From NCBI GenBank assembly GCA_014529385.2, contig CM043964.1, positions 108,414,587 through 108,478,586 on the forward strand: DNA of 64,000 nt, read 5' to 3'. The DNA comes from Adiantum capillus-veneris. Taxonomy: Eukaryota > Streptophyta > Polypodiopsida > Polypodiales > Pteridaceae. Positions 1 through 12,376 of this stretch are shown piece after piece; the stretch's first letter is position 1; each line of letters begins with the position of its first letter. Under the pieces are notes generated by a model, which ran no database searches, was not told the DNA's origin, and saw only the letters and a list, made by a program, of their open reading frames with translations. Made by a program: the position numbers and the translations under genes.

Positions 1-591
1 CATCTCCTTAGTCTGCATCATTTTCAGCCTCTGCAAATATACATGACCAATATGTTTGTGCCAAATCTCTATATATGGAACAACATCTGCACCTCGTGCA
101 AACATGGAAGCATTCACCTCGAGCACATATACATCCAAAGTAAACATTCTGCACACTATCTTTCCTTGTGCAACCAGCTTTCAATCCTTCTTATGCTCTT
201 CGACAAAGAGACCATCAGAGTTAAACCTGACATGTAAACCCTGCTCAACCATTCGCCCAACAGAAACCGGGTTCTTTGTAATGTTGGGTACATGTAGTAC
301 ATCAGTGAGGTATTTCACTTTACCATCTGTCATAGACAATTGAACATTTCTTATATGCATAATAGGATGTACAATATCATCCCTAGTTTATACATAGACG
401 GGACTTCGTAAAGTTTGCATTTTCTTAAACCATTTACCATGGTTGTTCATGTGATTAGATACACCAGAATTCACATACCAGACATTATCGCTAGATTTTT
501 TCATATTTGCAGACATAGTAGTCAGCATGTGCTGCACCAAAAATAGCCTTTTGGGCTCATCTACATTCCTACTAGTTGCATAATTGTTTTG
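1..591 (-). pseudogene. Ty1/copia protease and GAG-pre-integrase region (truncated by window)
   Basis: Read on the minus strand this continues the gag frame of the neighbouring element. Visible motifs are WYVNSGVSNHM, which corresponds to the copia protease motif W-x-x-D-S-G-A-S/T, and EIWHKHIGHVYLQRLKMM, which is the GAG-pre-integrase (LWHxRLGH) motif close to coordinate 1. The aspartate of the protease D-S-G triad is replaced by asparagine, and there is an in-frame stop in the middle, so the product could not mature a polyprotein. Integrase, RT and RNase H would lie to the left, outside the window. Family assignment is secure; activity is excluded by the lesions. Confidence 0.8.
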
Positions 592-1494
592 CTACCTCCT
601 GTCTAGACAGTCACATTCAAAGTGACCATGTCCTCCACAATCCCAACATACTAAATTGTTGTGTTGACCTACATTATTGCACTGCGCATTTCCACAACCT
701 CTTGAACCCCCCTGTCTCAAAAGTTTCCTCAACCACCACCATGTTTTGACCATGATTGTTGTTCTGTTGTTGTGCTTCGTGGTTGCCTCTTCCTCGGCCT
801 CGTCCATAACCTGTACCGCACCCTCTTCCTCTTCCTCTTGTTGAAAAGGACCTATTCAGAGTTGTTTAGACTCTGCATAGAGGAGTCTTCCTCAAGTTCC
901 TTCTCTTCCACAATCAGTAAGGACACCAAATCTGTAAATAAGGGAATGTTCTCTCATAGATGGATGCTAGTTTTAAAATATTTGTACTTAGGACCCAAAC
1001 CTCGCAGAGAGACTTCTACTTTATCATCAACATCGATTGTAACACCAATCGATGCAAGTGGCTCACATATGTTCTTTATTTTCAACGAATAGTCATTGAT
1101 GGATAGGCTTTTCTTCTACACAGTATTCATCTCAGTCTTCAATTGTAGCTTCCTTGCCTTCGTGTTGATCACATCCAATGACAACAAAGTGTCCCAAGCC
1201 TCCTTAGGAGATTGAGAATCCTGTATATGCTCAATCATAGTGTCATGTACACTGACAGAAAGTCCGTATACATGAATTTTTGAGCTCCCTGGTTCTAATC
1301 TTTAAATATCTTAATTTGCACAACACTTGCACCTTCCTCTGGCAGTAGTGGTGCTACCTCATGCTCTCCATCAATGTAGTCCCAATAAACTTTGCCCATA
1401 AGAAAATTGGTCATTTTGAACTTCCAAGCATGGAAGTTGTTCTTTTCCAACTTCTCACTGACAACTGGTTAAGTCCATCATTGTTGGACGACAT
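592..1494 (-). pseudogene. Ty1/copia gag with CCHC zinc knuckle
   Basis: The minus strand from an ATG at 1494 encodes a copia gag (UBN2/DUF4219-like): NNFHAWKFKM and TNFLMGKVYWDYIDGE near the start, then AWDTLLSLDV and ICEPLASIGVTID. A G/R-rich linker follows and then a zinc knuckle CWDCGGHGHFECDC (CX2CX4HX4C) near 630-650. Stops and small frameshifts interrupt it, and the only long open piece is 592-807. The gag structural protein would form the retrotransposon particle. It sits directly inside the PBS and LTR at 1892-2232, which fixes the orientation. Confidence 0.8.
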
Positions 1495-1891
1495 GTTTCC
1501 AACCCTTCACACAGTCTTTTAGTAGCCTGCTAAAAATAGTTGGTTACCACCTGTAACCACAATCTCCGTACATACACCTGTTTCACTATACTAAACAGTG
1601 TATGTGCACACTGTAGCCAAACCAAAGCTTTCTACACTACCTATATGTAGATCTGTAAGATCTCGAACCTTAGCATTTTTGCACGCGCACGCACTCTAAC
1701 TCCAAAACAAGGGTCAAAACGCGCCCAGAATGGAAATATGGTTGCACAGTCCTAGTCCAATTGTATAGAACCTTGATAATTCACACTCTCCACCTGAATT
1801 GGAGATCGTTGATGATGGCTCTCGAGAATACCGAAGCCGCTTCCTAGAATGCTCCTGCTTGGTACTCCAAGCTCCTCAAACACAACCTAAT

Positions 1892-1901
1892 TCTGATACC
1901 A
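1892..1901 (-). other. Primer-binding site (initiator tRNA-Met type) of copia element
   Basis: The minus strand reads TGGTATCAGA, the start of the common plant retrotransposon PBS TGGTATCAGAGC, complementary to the 3' end of initiator tRNA-Met. It immediately abuts the inferred LTR terminus at 1902, which supports both calls. Confidence 0.8.
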
Positions 1902-2232
1902 TGTCCAGATGTAAAGAAGGAGAGAGCTTGAGCTCTTGCAAGCACACACACACACACATACACAAAGATGGAGGCAAAAGACTGTACTTCTTCTTCTTCA
2001 CTAACTCAAGATAAGAGGTCTACAAAACATAAGGGAAAATAAAACATAAAAAGGAAACTAGTACAACAGTTTAGTGTGAGCCGCTAGTGAGTGAGGTGAG
2101 TAGACAAGTGTGCCATCACTCCGGTAGGTAGACCAACGCAATGCAGTCCAGATATGCGTATCCATCAAGGCGCGCCAGTGATGATGACTGCCGGTGATAG
2201 TCATCCAGAAGTCATACATGTTGAGTTTGACA
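1902..2232 (-). repeat. 5' LTR of the truncated copia element
   Basis: Starts (plus strand) with TGTC next to the PBS and ends at TTGACA, giving TG...CA ends with a TGTC/GACA inverted terminus. It is 331 bp long. The inner end is fixed by the PBS. The outer end is my best choice and cannot be tested because the partner LTR lies outside the window. Confidence 0.55.
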
Positions 2233-2733
<501 letters not shown>

Positions 2734-3025
2734 CAGCTCAGTTTCCATCATACAAATTATTGTGTAGTGCCATCCCCCCTTTTGTGATAGCTGCCTCTGC
2801 ACACTCAACACCCGATTACCCTTTTGCTTTCCTCGCTGCTCAGGTCTACCCTTCACTCCATTTCTTCATCTTGGTAGTAGACCCGCCATCTCTCTCTCTC
2901 TCTCGTTTCTTTGCATAGGAGGCTTTGATAGAGCGAGAAGTAGGGACATTTTCATTTTTTTTATGAGGTCCTAGAGTAGCTCTACAAGTTTGTCTCCATT
3001 GTGCACATGAACACTAGGGTTGCAA

Positions 3026-3053
3026 TGTAGACAACTACTGAATAGAGAAATAA

Positions 3054-3092
<39 letters not shown>

Positions 3093-3255
3093 ACAGAGAC
3101 AGAGACATGTGCAAAATGTTGTTGTTCTTCTTGTATATTAATGTGTGTGTTTATATGAAAAAGAGGAGCGACGTTTGTAACCGTTGTGTCGGTTCAGATA
3201 ATAGTTAGTGTTTATTTTAATGTTGACTAAATTGGTGACGTATTTTGAGTTATCA
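3026..3255 (-). repeat. 3' LTR of copia element C1
   Basis: 230 bp, from TGTAGACAACTACT to GTTATCA. The same sequence recurs at 6217-6456 and 14384-14626. Immediately to the right (3256-3270) the minus strand reads a purine-rich ATGGGGGAGCGCTGG, a polypurine tract, so this is the 3' LTR of a minus-strand element. It contains a (GA)n run at 3055-3086. The 5 bp outside this LTR (TGCAA) do not match those outside the 6217-6456 LTR, so no target-site duplication is visible. Confidence 0.8.
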
Positions 3256-3270
3256 CCAGCGCTCCCCCAT
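3256..3270 (-). other. Polypurine tract of copia element C1
   Basis: Minus strand ATGGGGGAGCGCTGG directly precedes the LTR start, the expected place for plus-strand priming. It fixes the LTR boundary and orientation. Confidence 0.65.
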
Positions 3271-3464
3271 AAAAAAATATGTACGCAATCTAGAAATTCC
3301 ATTCCAATTATCTATGTACACTTGAAATGTTGTGCAGTGCTCAAGCTTTTAGTAAACATATTAGCAGCATTTTCTTTGGAAGGCTTGTAGAGTAGTGCTA
3401 TCCTTCTGGCTTCAACCTGTTCTCGTACAAAATGGTTAGCAATATCAATATGTTTAAGTTTATC

Positions 3465-4800
3465 TTATTGTCTAGCTTTCTGTGATGACGCTATGGCAGG
3501 CATAGAATCTGAATATATAACAATAGGAATATGCACATGAAACCCAAGGACAATTAGGAAATTATTGATCCATAAAGCTTCTTTTGTAGCTTCAGATGCT
3601 GCTTTATACTCTGACTCGGTACTTGAAAGAGAGATAGTAGCTTGACGTTTACTCTTCCAAGATATGGCACCTCCTGAAAGAGTGAAGACAAAACCACCAA
3701 TTGAATGCCTCGGTACCCCCCAATCTGTATATGTATAACCAATAACTTGAAGGCCATCGGTTATATTTTCTCTACAAAAGGTTATAGCATAATTTTGTGT
3801 GGTATTTACGTATTCAAGTAGACGGTGAGCTAGTACTAGATGCTCATGTCGTGGAGAATGCATGTACCGTGAAAGCATACCAAAGGCAAAAGCTAGATCA
3901 GGACGAGTACATGAGACTAAGTAGCGAATATTTCCAAGAATGCTTCGGTATAGTTTAGCAAGAGGATCATGTGTCCATAATGTTGTGTCAGTGTCAAGTA
4001 GTGTGTGTTTTTCTTGTCGTATCAATGGTAAAGGTGTCCAACATTGCTTGTGTAAATTAGTGTTAAACTTCTTTACAACCCCTTTTGCGAATTTCACTTG
4101 AGTGAGATGTAGAGTGTGTGTTGGGCGATGTCTAAAAACTTGCATGCCTAAAATATAACTAATTTCCCCCCCATCACTCATGAAAAATGTAGCAGTGAGT
4201 TCTGATTTTATTTGTTTCAGCAGTGTGGTAGTTGTTGCTAGTAGGACAATGTCATCAACATAGAGAGCCAAAATTACAAAGTGAGATCCACGACGATGAA
4301 TGTAGATGGAAACATCAGTTTGGAGCCGCCTAAAATGAATAGACTACATAAAGGAGTGAAAGTGCGCATTCCATTGTCTAGGAGATTGCTTGAGTCCATA
4401 CAAGGACCGTAAGAGGAGGCAAACATAATCAGGATGATCAGGATTGACAAAATGTGGAGGTCGAACCATGTACATCTCTTCCTCAAGTTCACCATTGAAA
4501 AAGGCGGTTTCAACATCCATCTGGTGCATTTCTAGGTCATATTGGACTCCAACAGCCAATAGTACACACAATGATGCAAGTTGAAGTGTAGGCGAGAAGG
4601 TCTCAAAGTAATCTATTCCAGGTTCTTGAGTGAAGCCCCGAGCAACAAGTCACACTTTATAGCGCTCGATAGAACCATCAAGGCGGTATTTGCGCTGAAG
4701 AAGCCATTTGCATGTGATGCGTTTGCGATGTGAGGGAAGAGGAACAAGAACCCAGGTGTTATTATGAGTTAGAGAGGCCATTTTAGCCTCCATTGCAGTA
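3465..4800 (-). pseudogene. Ty1/copia reverse transcriptase and RNase H
   Basis: Minus-strand RVT_2 domain. Motifs in order are CKWLLQRKYRLDGSIERYK, LVARGFTQEPGIDYFETFSP, MDVETAFFNGELEEEMYM, SLYGLKQSPRQW and the catalytic YVDD near 4255. The C-terminal RNase H follows: SKRQATISLSSTESEY, then ALWINNFL. Two in-frame stops break it: a TGA just before LVARGF, and a TAG at about 4344-4346, after which the same frame continues through 4271 to 3465. In RNase H the usual GYSDADW motif reads GYTYTDW, so the first aspartate, probably catalytic, is lost. Dead element. Confidence 0.9.
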
Positions 4801-5180
4801 CGCTAGAGATGAGCATCAGATAATTTAAGAGCATCAGTAACACTAATAGCGCCATCAAGGAGCAAAGGATAATCATTAGGTTGTGAATAATTGCCAGAAT
4901 ATTGAGCCGTTGTAACATTAAGATGACCAAGTATATTAGCTAGACTTCGAGTCTTTGTTGGAGGAGACTCGGCTGAGGTAGATGTTGAGCTAGAGTTTGG
5001 GATTGCATGAGCTTCAGGAGGGATAAGTTCTTAGAAGAGGGATGAGATAGAGGGTTTGATGGGTGATGTGTAGATCAACGACGAGAACCTTCACGAGCTA
5101 GATTTGGAACTCGGGAGGCTCTCTCGGGATTTGCATGAGTTTGGGATTGCACGAGCTAGATTTGAAACTCCGTAGATGTT
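4801..5180 (-). other. Degenerate copia interior left of the gypsy LTR junction
   Basis: Upstream of RT in element orientation. Integrase and gag are missing; the copia sequence stops where the gypsy LTR fragment starts at 5181. The last 200 bp contain local duplications: GCACGAGCTAGATTTGAAAC at about 5149 is nearly repeated at 5091, and 'gagtttgggattgca' occurs twice. These are typical of a patched rearrangement junction. Confidence 0.55.
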
Positions 5181-6206
5181 GAGTGTTGGTGTAGGCTCTC
5201 AACCTCTACTTCCTTGGAGAAGGAGAGGGAGATAGTGCACTTTGCATAGCACACATGAGAGTGTTTGTGAGTGTGTGTGGGTGAGTATACCCCCTAAGCA
5301 ACCCCCTAGCTTGCTTGGGTCGACCCCCCCTTGTAGCTCATGCTTGAAGCTCATTGGACCCCTCCAGGCCTAGCCAATCACAAGCAAGAGGCATTACAAG
5401 TAGCAAGGGTAGCCTTGAGAAAAGTGTCCCCCTTTCCCCTTTGAGAGAGAGGGCTAGATAAATGATAAATAAATCAATTAAATCTCCTAAATTATTATTG
5501 GACCCCTTGGGTGGCCAACCAATAGGCTTCAGGCACACCATGAGGGCAACATGAGGAGGAACTTGACAAGTGTCCCTTTTGCTTTCTTTGTACCATGCAT
5601 GCCTTGTGTGAGTGTGTGGGTGTTCTCTCTCATCCCCCCTCATGTAGGGCTCGCCCACTCCTTGTAGGGATTGAATCTTTGACTTTTTGACACCTCAACC
5701 CCTCATGCATAGGCCCACTTCCCACCACAAGCTTGGCTCATAAGCACTTAAAGCATGGGCTGGGTTCTCACCTCAAGTGCAACCCTAGCATCTCAAGCAT
5801 GTCAAGCACCTCAAACATATCAATAATTAAGCACCTCAATCATCAAGCACCTCAAGCACCTTAGTCATCAAGCATGACAAGCAGGACAAGCACCTCGAGC
5901 TGGGTCGGGTTGGCGTGCCTCAAGCTCAGCTCTAGCTTACCTAAGGTCAAAGGCCTTTTGAACACATTATTGGAGGTATTTAATGAAGGTAACCCTAAGG
6001 TCTTATGCTCCATTTGTTAGCCTTGCTCTTTGATAGACCATCTCTCATTTGAGCCCCATTACCATTGGCCCCGTGTTGAGATAGATCTATAAGCACATGT
6101 CTATATCTTAACACTTGTTCCCGTTTATTCTCCCACATTAAGTGATCAATTTAATATGAGAAAATCATTTGGGTTGGTTAGATATTAGATATTAGATTTT
6201 ATGACA
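5181..6206 (-). repeat. Truncated gypsy (G family) LTR
   Basis: 1026 bp matching 13329-14373, the right-hand part of the 1583 bp G1 5' LTR. It ends in ATGACA (minus-strand start TGTCAT), the G-family LTR terminus also seen at 48261-48266 and 61656. The first about 540 bp present in the complete LTR (12791-13328) are missing, and copia sequence abuts instead. Confidence 0.8.
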
Positions 6207-6216
6207 ATTGATACCA
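6207..6216 (-). other. Copia primer-binding-site remnant
   Basis: Minus strand TGGTATCA directly inside the copia LTR at 6217, separated from the gypsy LTR end by only 2 bp. An identical arrangement lies at 14374-14383. A gypsy element therefore inserted, or recombined, exactly beside a copia PBS. Confidence 0.7.
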
Positions 6217-6312
6217 TGTAGACAACTACTAGACAGAGAAATAAAGGAGAGAGAGAGAGAGTACTCCACAGAGACAGAGACAGGTGCAAAGTTTTGTTCT
6301 TCTTCTTGTATA

Positions 6313-6347
<35 letters not shown>

Positions 6348-6456
6348 AATTATAGAAGAAAGAGGAGCTGTGTTTGTAACCGTTGTGTCGATTCAGATAA
6401 TGGTTATTGTTTATTTTAATGTTGACTAAATTGGTCACGTATTTGAGTTATTGCCA
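6217..6456 (-). repeat. 5' LTR of copia element C1
   Basis: 240 bp, TGTAGACAACTACT to TTGCCA, homologous to the LTR at 3026-3255. It is preceded by a PBS remnant, so it is the 5' LTR of a minus-strand copia. It contains a (GT)n run at about 6314-6345. Confidence 0.8.
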
Positions 6457-7327
<871 letters not shown>

Positions 7328-7689
7328 CCCAAATAGAGCCTTAGTCCTTAGTCAATTTTACTTAGCGGGTAGAGGATCCCTTTTTACCCTACGACATCTT
7401 TCCAGGATGGATGACTAATCCATTTGGTGCTTGGGAGACATAGCTGCCGCAAGCATGTCTGCTCTTTAGTCCATTTCATTCTCCCAAAGTAGAGTAACAA
7501 ATTCTACTTGGTGTTTGAGAGACGTCGTCATCACAAACATGATTCTAAGCATGCATACTAGTTAAATTTGTGCACAATTAAAAAGAGGACTAGTCTTATA
7601 AGACAAAAACATGAGTCATTTAAAAGAAATTTGTACATTTGCTTACTCTAATGTAGCATTGTAAGCATTGACAAGGTTCATACTATCCT
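7328..7689 (-). other. 3' non-coding region of gypsy G1
   Basis: About 360 bp that matches the region after the pol stop in the plus-strand copy (62850-63150). It includes the shared stretch 'cttagcgggtagaggatccc'. No gene. Confidence 0.6.
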
Positions 7690-8840
7690 TAATCTGTATT
7701 CCTTGCATCCATCTAGCATCTTACCATGTCATAGTACCTTGTCTTCATACCGAAGAACAGCTTCGGGTTGTAGCACCTCTTCTTGCTCTTCAACTTCGAG
7801 AGGGTCTTCAATAATTGGTCCAGTTGGTGGCTCTCCTTTGTAGGGCTTAAGTAGGCTTACATGAAAGGCATTGTGTATGAGCCAATGGTTGGACAACTTG
7901 AGTTGATAAGCCGTCTCATTGATGGCCTTCAAGATTTGGAAAGGACCATAGTATCTTTTTGCTAGTTTAGCATAATACTTTTGATGGCCCGTAGGATTTT
8001 TGCCCGTTGTTTGCCTTAATCGAGCCTTAGGAAACTTGAGTAAGACCCAATCATTTTCTTTGAACATTAAGGCTCTTCTGTGCTTATCAGCAGCAGCTTT
8101 TTTCCTTTGTTGAGAGATGGATATAGCCTCCCTAATCTTTTGAAAAGATTCTTGTAGGTCACAACTATACTCATCGCGGCGGCGAAGATCTTCCCATGTA
8201 CTTTGAGTAGAAAGGGACTTTTAGGTGTTCCCTCAATGATCTCAAAAGGTGCTTTTCCCGTAAAAGTATGTACAGTATTATTGTAGGCATACTCTACAAG
8301 AGGTAAGTACTTTTCCCTTTGTGAGCGTTGATCTACTTCGGTAATATAAGTCTTGAGTAGATTGAGTATCGTGAGATTGGCTATCTCACTTTGGCCATCC
8401 ATTTGTGGGTGATAGGCCGAAGAGCAATTCAATCTTGTTCCTAGATTTTCAAAGAGACCTTTCCAAAAATTACTGGTCATTCTATGATCTCTATCTGACA
8501 CGATGGATGTGGGTAATCCATGATGCTAGAAAATCTGAGATATGAAGAGAGTTGCCATTTGATGTGCCTTAATAGTCTTCTTGACAGGAATAAAATGTGC
8601 CTGCTTGCTAAACCTGTCGACTATTGTCCATATTCCTGTATTCCCATGGATAGACTTGGGTAATCCAAAGATGAAATCCATGGATATACTCTCCCATGGT
8701 GAATTTGGAATAGGCAATGGCTGGAGTAATCCAGGTTGCTTCCCTCTATCATACTTGGTCTTTTGGCATACTACACATTTTGAAACATACTCTTGTATGT
8801 CCACTTTCATGGTAGACCAATAGAAGTACGTCTCTACTCC
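7690..8840 (-). pseudogene. Gypsy G1 integrase and chromodomain remnant
   Basis: Continuation of pol after the stop at 8841-8843. Visible parts are the second half of the H2C2 zinc finger (YVSKCVVCQKTK), the catalytic core with SMDFIFGLPKS (first Asp) and AYHPQMDGQSE (region of the Glu), then the integrase C-terminus GPFQILKAINETAYQLKLSN and NAFHVSLLKPYKGEPP. A TAG at 8526-8528 and a frameshift near 8185 interrupt it. The frame ends with TGA at 7729-7731, where the copy at 62715-62717 has CGA. Beyond that TGA most of the chromodomain is deleted compared with the plus-strand copy. Integrase would insert the element; the chromodomain normally directs it to chromatin. Confidence 0.88.
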
Positions 8841-11564
8841 TCAGAGAGTAGGTTGAATACCTCTATGTCCTGCATATGGAGGAGCATGGGATTCGTACAT
8901 AACTTTCTCACGAAGGGAATGGGTAACACATAGCCTATTTCCGTGGAGAAGATAACCATCCTGCAAGGTGAATGGTTCCTCTTTCTTCCCCAAACCAAGG
9001 GCTGACATTATGTCTCTAAAGTCAGGGTCAGTAGCATACTCATCTATCATAGAGGATAGATCATTGTGAGTAGCTATAGACACCGCATTAACTTTGGGTT
9101 GTCGTGAAAGTGCATCGGCCACTTGATTGTGCTTACTAGCTATGTGAGCAATATGGAAATTAAATTGCGAAAGAAAATTTTCCCACCTCATTTGTTTGTC
9201 GGAAAGCTTGGTTTGCGTCATGAAATACTTGAGACTTTGGTGGTCGGTTCGTAGGAAAAATGGAGTCCCCAATAGGTAGTGCTTCCATGTGTCTAGGGCA
9301 TGTAGAACAGCTAAAAGCTCTTTCTCATAAATGCCCAAGACTCGTTCATCAATATTGAGCCTTCGGCTCTCATATGCTATGGCATGCTCTTCTTGAAGAA
9401 AAACTGCTCCAAGGCAATCACCACAAGCATCACATTGGACCTCAAATGGCTTTGAGAGATCCGGAAGCACGAGGACTGGTTGGGAAGTAAGCTTCTCTTT
9501 GAGCTTTTCAAAAGCATTTTTCTCCTTAGCACTCCACAAAAACTTAACGTTCTTCTTAGTTAAGTCGTGTAGTGGTCCTGCTACTTGAGAGAATTTTGCT
9601 ATGAAGCGTCTATAGTATGTGCACATACCAACAAAGCTTCTTACCTCATGTATATTTCTTGGGTTAGGCCATGCTTTTATTACCTCTAACTTTGATGGAT
9701 CCATTTGGATGCCATCTTTAGAGATAATATGACCTAGGTATTGAATCTCTTGTAGGAAGAATTCGCTTTTCTTTTGGTTGAGAAAAAGCTTGTTCTCCCT
9801 CAATGCTTGAAAAATCACTTGGAGATGTTGCTTATGTTCCTCCAAAGACTTGGAGTAGATGATGATATCATCAAAGAACACTGCAGTGAATATGCGGTAT
9901 GGTCTAAAAATTTTCTCCATCAAACGATTGAACGTAGCTGGTGCATTAGTCAAGCCAAAAGGCATGACTAGATATTCATAAATACCAAACGTTGTGCGAA
10001 ACGCGGTCTTTAAGATATCTTCATCCACTATCCTTATTTGATGATAGCCACTCTTAAGGTCAATCCTACTGAAGTAGGTCGAGCCTTGTAGCCTATCAAA
10101 CGGATCTTCTACCTGAGGTACGGGAAATCTATTTTTGATAGTGATATGGTTTAGTGCTCGATAGTCCACACACATACGGTATGTACCATCTTTATTTTGC
10201 ACTAAAAGGACTGGAGAACAAAAGGAAGATGAACTAGGCCTCACCATCCCTTTGTCTACCAGCTCTTGTACTTGCCTCATGATCTCCTCTTGTTGAGCTT
10301 GTGAGACTCGATAAGGAGGCTTGTTAGGTGGTGAGCTTCCAGAAAGGAGCTCAATGTGATGGTCATCATCCCCTTGTTTTGGAGGTAAGTCCATAGGGAT
10401 ATCATCGATGAACACATCTTGGAATCCTTTTAGAAAATTAGACAAGTCTAACTCTTCTTGATTCCTACCATTTGCATTTGATGAAACATTAGTATCTTTT
10501 AGAGACTCTTTGACAAAAATCATGTACGCGAAAACTGAGCTCTTCATTGACTTATCAAAAGCAAGAGGATTTACAAGTGGAATAGTACGACCACTCTCAC
10601 TAGCATCTATATACATGTTCTTTCCCTTGTAGGTGAAGTAGATTCTCCTTTCAAGGAACTTCATGTTGGTAGCCATGCGACCAAACCATGGTGCCCCTAG
10701 GATAACATCCTCATGTTGGAGAGGAGAGATGAAGAAGTCTTCTTTGTCAACATAGCTTTGTACATGAAGCCTCAACTTCCCAATCAAAGGAGTAACGGAG
10801 GCTTGTTGTCCCTTGAAAGCTGCATCAGCTACTACTATATCTCCCATCTCAAAAGCTTGAATGCCCAACTTGGTGGCCAACTCCATTGATATGAAATTAA
10901 GAGTAGAGCGAGGGTCAAACAAGATGAAGGCATCATGCTCTCTTACCTTTCCCCAAGCATAGGAAAGTGATGATCCTTTGCAATGAGCATCCTCTTTTGG
11001 AGCTTCGATGGTGGAAGCCCTAGGAGTCTCATTGCGAGTATTCTTCTTGGGGTAAGAACGATAGCCATGTCCTTGCTCCCCACACTTGAAACACTTATGG
11101 TCCTTGCGAAAAGCTTCAAGCTCTTCAGGAGAGAGTTTGTTTTTACCTTTGTAAACTCCCTTCTCCTTGGACCGATCATTGTTGTTGTTGGAATTGACTT
11201 GGGAAGTATTTTGAACATTGGTTTTCCCCTTTTCATCATTTTTGTCTTTGTTTTCCATGGGCTTGACATTACGTCTAGCCCCTTGATGGAAATTGATGCG
11301 TGAAGGAACCATGGTGTGATGGATTACTTCACTAATAGTACCAGGCCGTTGAGAGTTGATGTATTCGGCCATCTCTTCAGGTAATCCCGCACATAATTGT
11401 TGCCTTTGCTCGGCAATGTCTATCTTTTGAAAGACAGTAGCCTTGAGATGTAAATCCCAAAACTTGTTTACATATTTGTGGATAGACTCATGGGAGAAGA
11501 GCTTCAAGCTGCGCCATTCAGTAAGCACTTTGTCCTTTGCATCGCTTGCAAGGAATTGCTTCAT
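8841..11564 (-). CDS. Gypsy gag-pol: gag C-terminus, zinc knuckle, protease, RT, RNase H
   Basis: Open frame of 907 codons. It starts inside gag (MKQFLASDAKDKVLTEW) because a TAG lies just upstream in the same frame; this is not a native start. Zinc knuckle at residues about 159-172 (CFKCGEQGHGYRSY): the last cysteine of CX2CX4HX4C is tyrosine. Protease region near residue 215 has FDPRSTLNFIS, where retropepsins have D-S/T-G. RT (about 440-610) includes YRMCVDYRALN, FSRIDLKSGYHQIRI and the FFDD catalytic box. RNase H (about 700-810) includes CDACGD, YEKELLAVLHAL and RTDHQSLKYF. The first half of the integrase H2C2 finger ends the frame, closed by TGA at 8841-8843; the next codons continue in frame into integrase. 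It is the longest open frame here, but a retroelement fragment. Confidence 0.92.
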   Translation of the reverse strand: MKQFLASDAKDKVLTEWRSLKLFSHESIHKYVNKFWDLHLKATVFQKIDIAEQRQQLCAGLPEEMAEYINSQRPGTISEVIHHTMVPSRINFHQGARRNVKPMENKDKNDEKGKTNVQNTSQVNSNNNNDRSKEKGVYKGKNKLSPEELEAFRKDHKCFKCGEQGHGYRSYPKKNTRNETPRASTIEAPKEDAHCKGSSLSYAWGKVREHDAFILFDPRSTLNFISMELATKLGIQAFEMGDIVVADAAFKGQQASVTPLIGKLRLHVQSYVDKEDFFISPLQHEDVILGAPWFGRMATNMKFLERRIYFTYKGKNMYIDASESGRTIPLVNPLAFDKSMKSSVFAYMIFVKESLKDTNVSSNANGRNQEELDLSNFLKGFQDVFIDDIPMDLPPKQGDDDHHIELLSGSSPPNKPPYRVSQAQQEEIMRQVQELVDKGMVRPSSSSFCSPVLLVQNKDGTYRMCVDYRALNHITIKNRFPVPQVEDPFDRLQGSTYFSRIDLKSGYHQIRIVDEDILKTAFRTTFGIYEYLVMPFGLTNAPATFNRLMEKIFRPYRIFTAVFFDDIIIYSKSLEEHKQHLQVIFQALRENKLFLNQKKSEFFLQEIQYLGHIISKDGIQMDPSKLEVIKAWPNPRNIHEVRSFVGMCTYYRRFIAKFSQVAGPLHDLTKKNVKFLWSAKEKNAFEKLKEKLTSQPVLVLPDLSKPFEVQCDACGDCLGAVFLQEEHAIAYESRRLNIDERVLGIYEKELLAVLHALDTWKHYLLGTPFFLRTDHQSLKYFMTQTKLSDKQMRWENFLSQFNFHIAHIASKHNQVADALSRQPKVNAVSIATHNDLSSMIDEYATDPDFRDIMSALGLGKKEEPFTLQDGYLLHGNRLCVTHSLREKVMYESHAPPYAGHRGIQPTL

Positions 11565-12376
11565 GATGGAAACTCGTAGAGTTTTCCATGTCTATGGGGC
11601 TTCACCATTTCCACGAAGGCTAGCCCACCATTGACGAGATGATTTTTGGAACTGCATAGCTACATGGCATAGCTTAGAGGACTCTGTGAAGCCCTCATCT
11701 CCAAAGGCTGCATCAAATTGCTGGATGAAGGACAACACTTTGTTGGTAGCACCGAAGGTGCCATCATAGGTGAGAAAAGAGATACTCTTTCCTCCCTCCT
11801 TGAACTTCTTTAGCTTTTGTGACCTTCGCCATGCAGGAAATGATTTGCGATGTACTCCCCTCTTGTATTCTCTAGGAGAATAACCATAACTTTCGTCAGA
11901 AGAGGAGGAAGGTGAAGAAGAAGGAGAAGAGGGTGACCTCTTCCTAACCTTTTCTTTCTTTGTTTCCTCTCTTGCCTTTCAGAGTGATGAGGAGAAGGAC
12001 TATGTGTTGATCTTTTCCTCTTGGGAGGAGTGGGTGATCGTCTAGACCGCCGTCTTCGTGGAGCCACATCTTCAGAAGAACTTAAACTTTCATTGCTTTC
12101 TTGCTCTTTGGATTCCTCCTCTCGAATGGGAGAGAGTCTTCTTTTGGGGGTCTCTTCAAGAGGCCTCCTAAGCTCTCTCTCCTCTTGGAGAGGAAGGGAA
12201 ATTCCATAAGCATGAAGTTGTTGAGTAACTTCGTCTTGCAAAGCAGGGTTGCCCATAGCTTGCTATAACCTAGTGACGAGATAATTCACAAACATGGGAG
12301 CATCATCATTAGCACCTTCATGTGCAAAATCAAAGCTATCAATGTTCATTCTACTCTCTTGATTATTGTCAGCCAT
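11565..12376 (-). pseudogene. Gypsy G1 gag N-terminal part
   Basis: The likely native start is the minus-strand ATG at 12376 (MADNNQESRMNI). A TAG near 12264 stops it after 'NYLVTRL'; then comes a readable S/R-rich tail (PRRRRSRRSPTPPKRKRS). A frameshift near 11960 moves into the frame with SFIQQFDAAFGDEGF and HVAMQFQKSSRQWW. A TAG near 11595 precedes TWKTLRVSIM, which runs on into the 907-codon frame. This is a retrotrans_gag-type capsid protein with a basic serine-rich N-terminal region. Confidence 0.8.

Noticed and set aside
5338-5658. 106-codon minus-strand frame within the gypsy LTR (related frame at 13619-13807)
   Set aside because: It lies inside the LTR and changes length and frame between the two copies; non-coding is more likely.
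3026-6456. A complete copia element with paired LTRs
   Set aside because: LTRs and orientation fit, but gag and integrase are missing, a gypsy LTR fragment fills the interior and no target-site duplication is seen, so it is described as a mosaic.
9774-11634. Plus-strand frames opposite gypsy pol (9774-9971, 10983-11303, 11443-11634)
   Set aside because: Shadows of the 907-codon gag-pol frame on the other strand.
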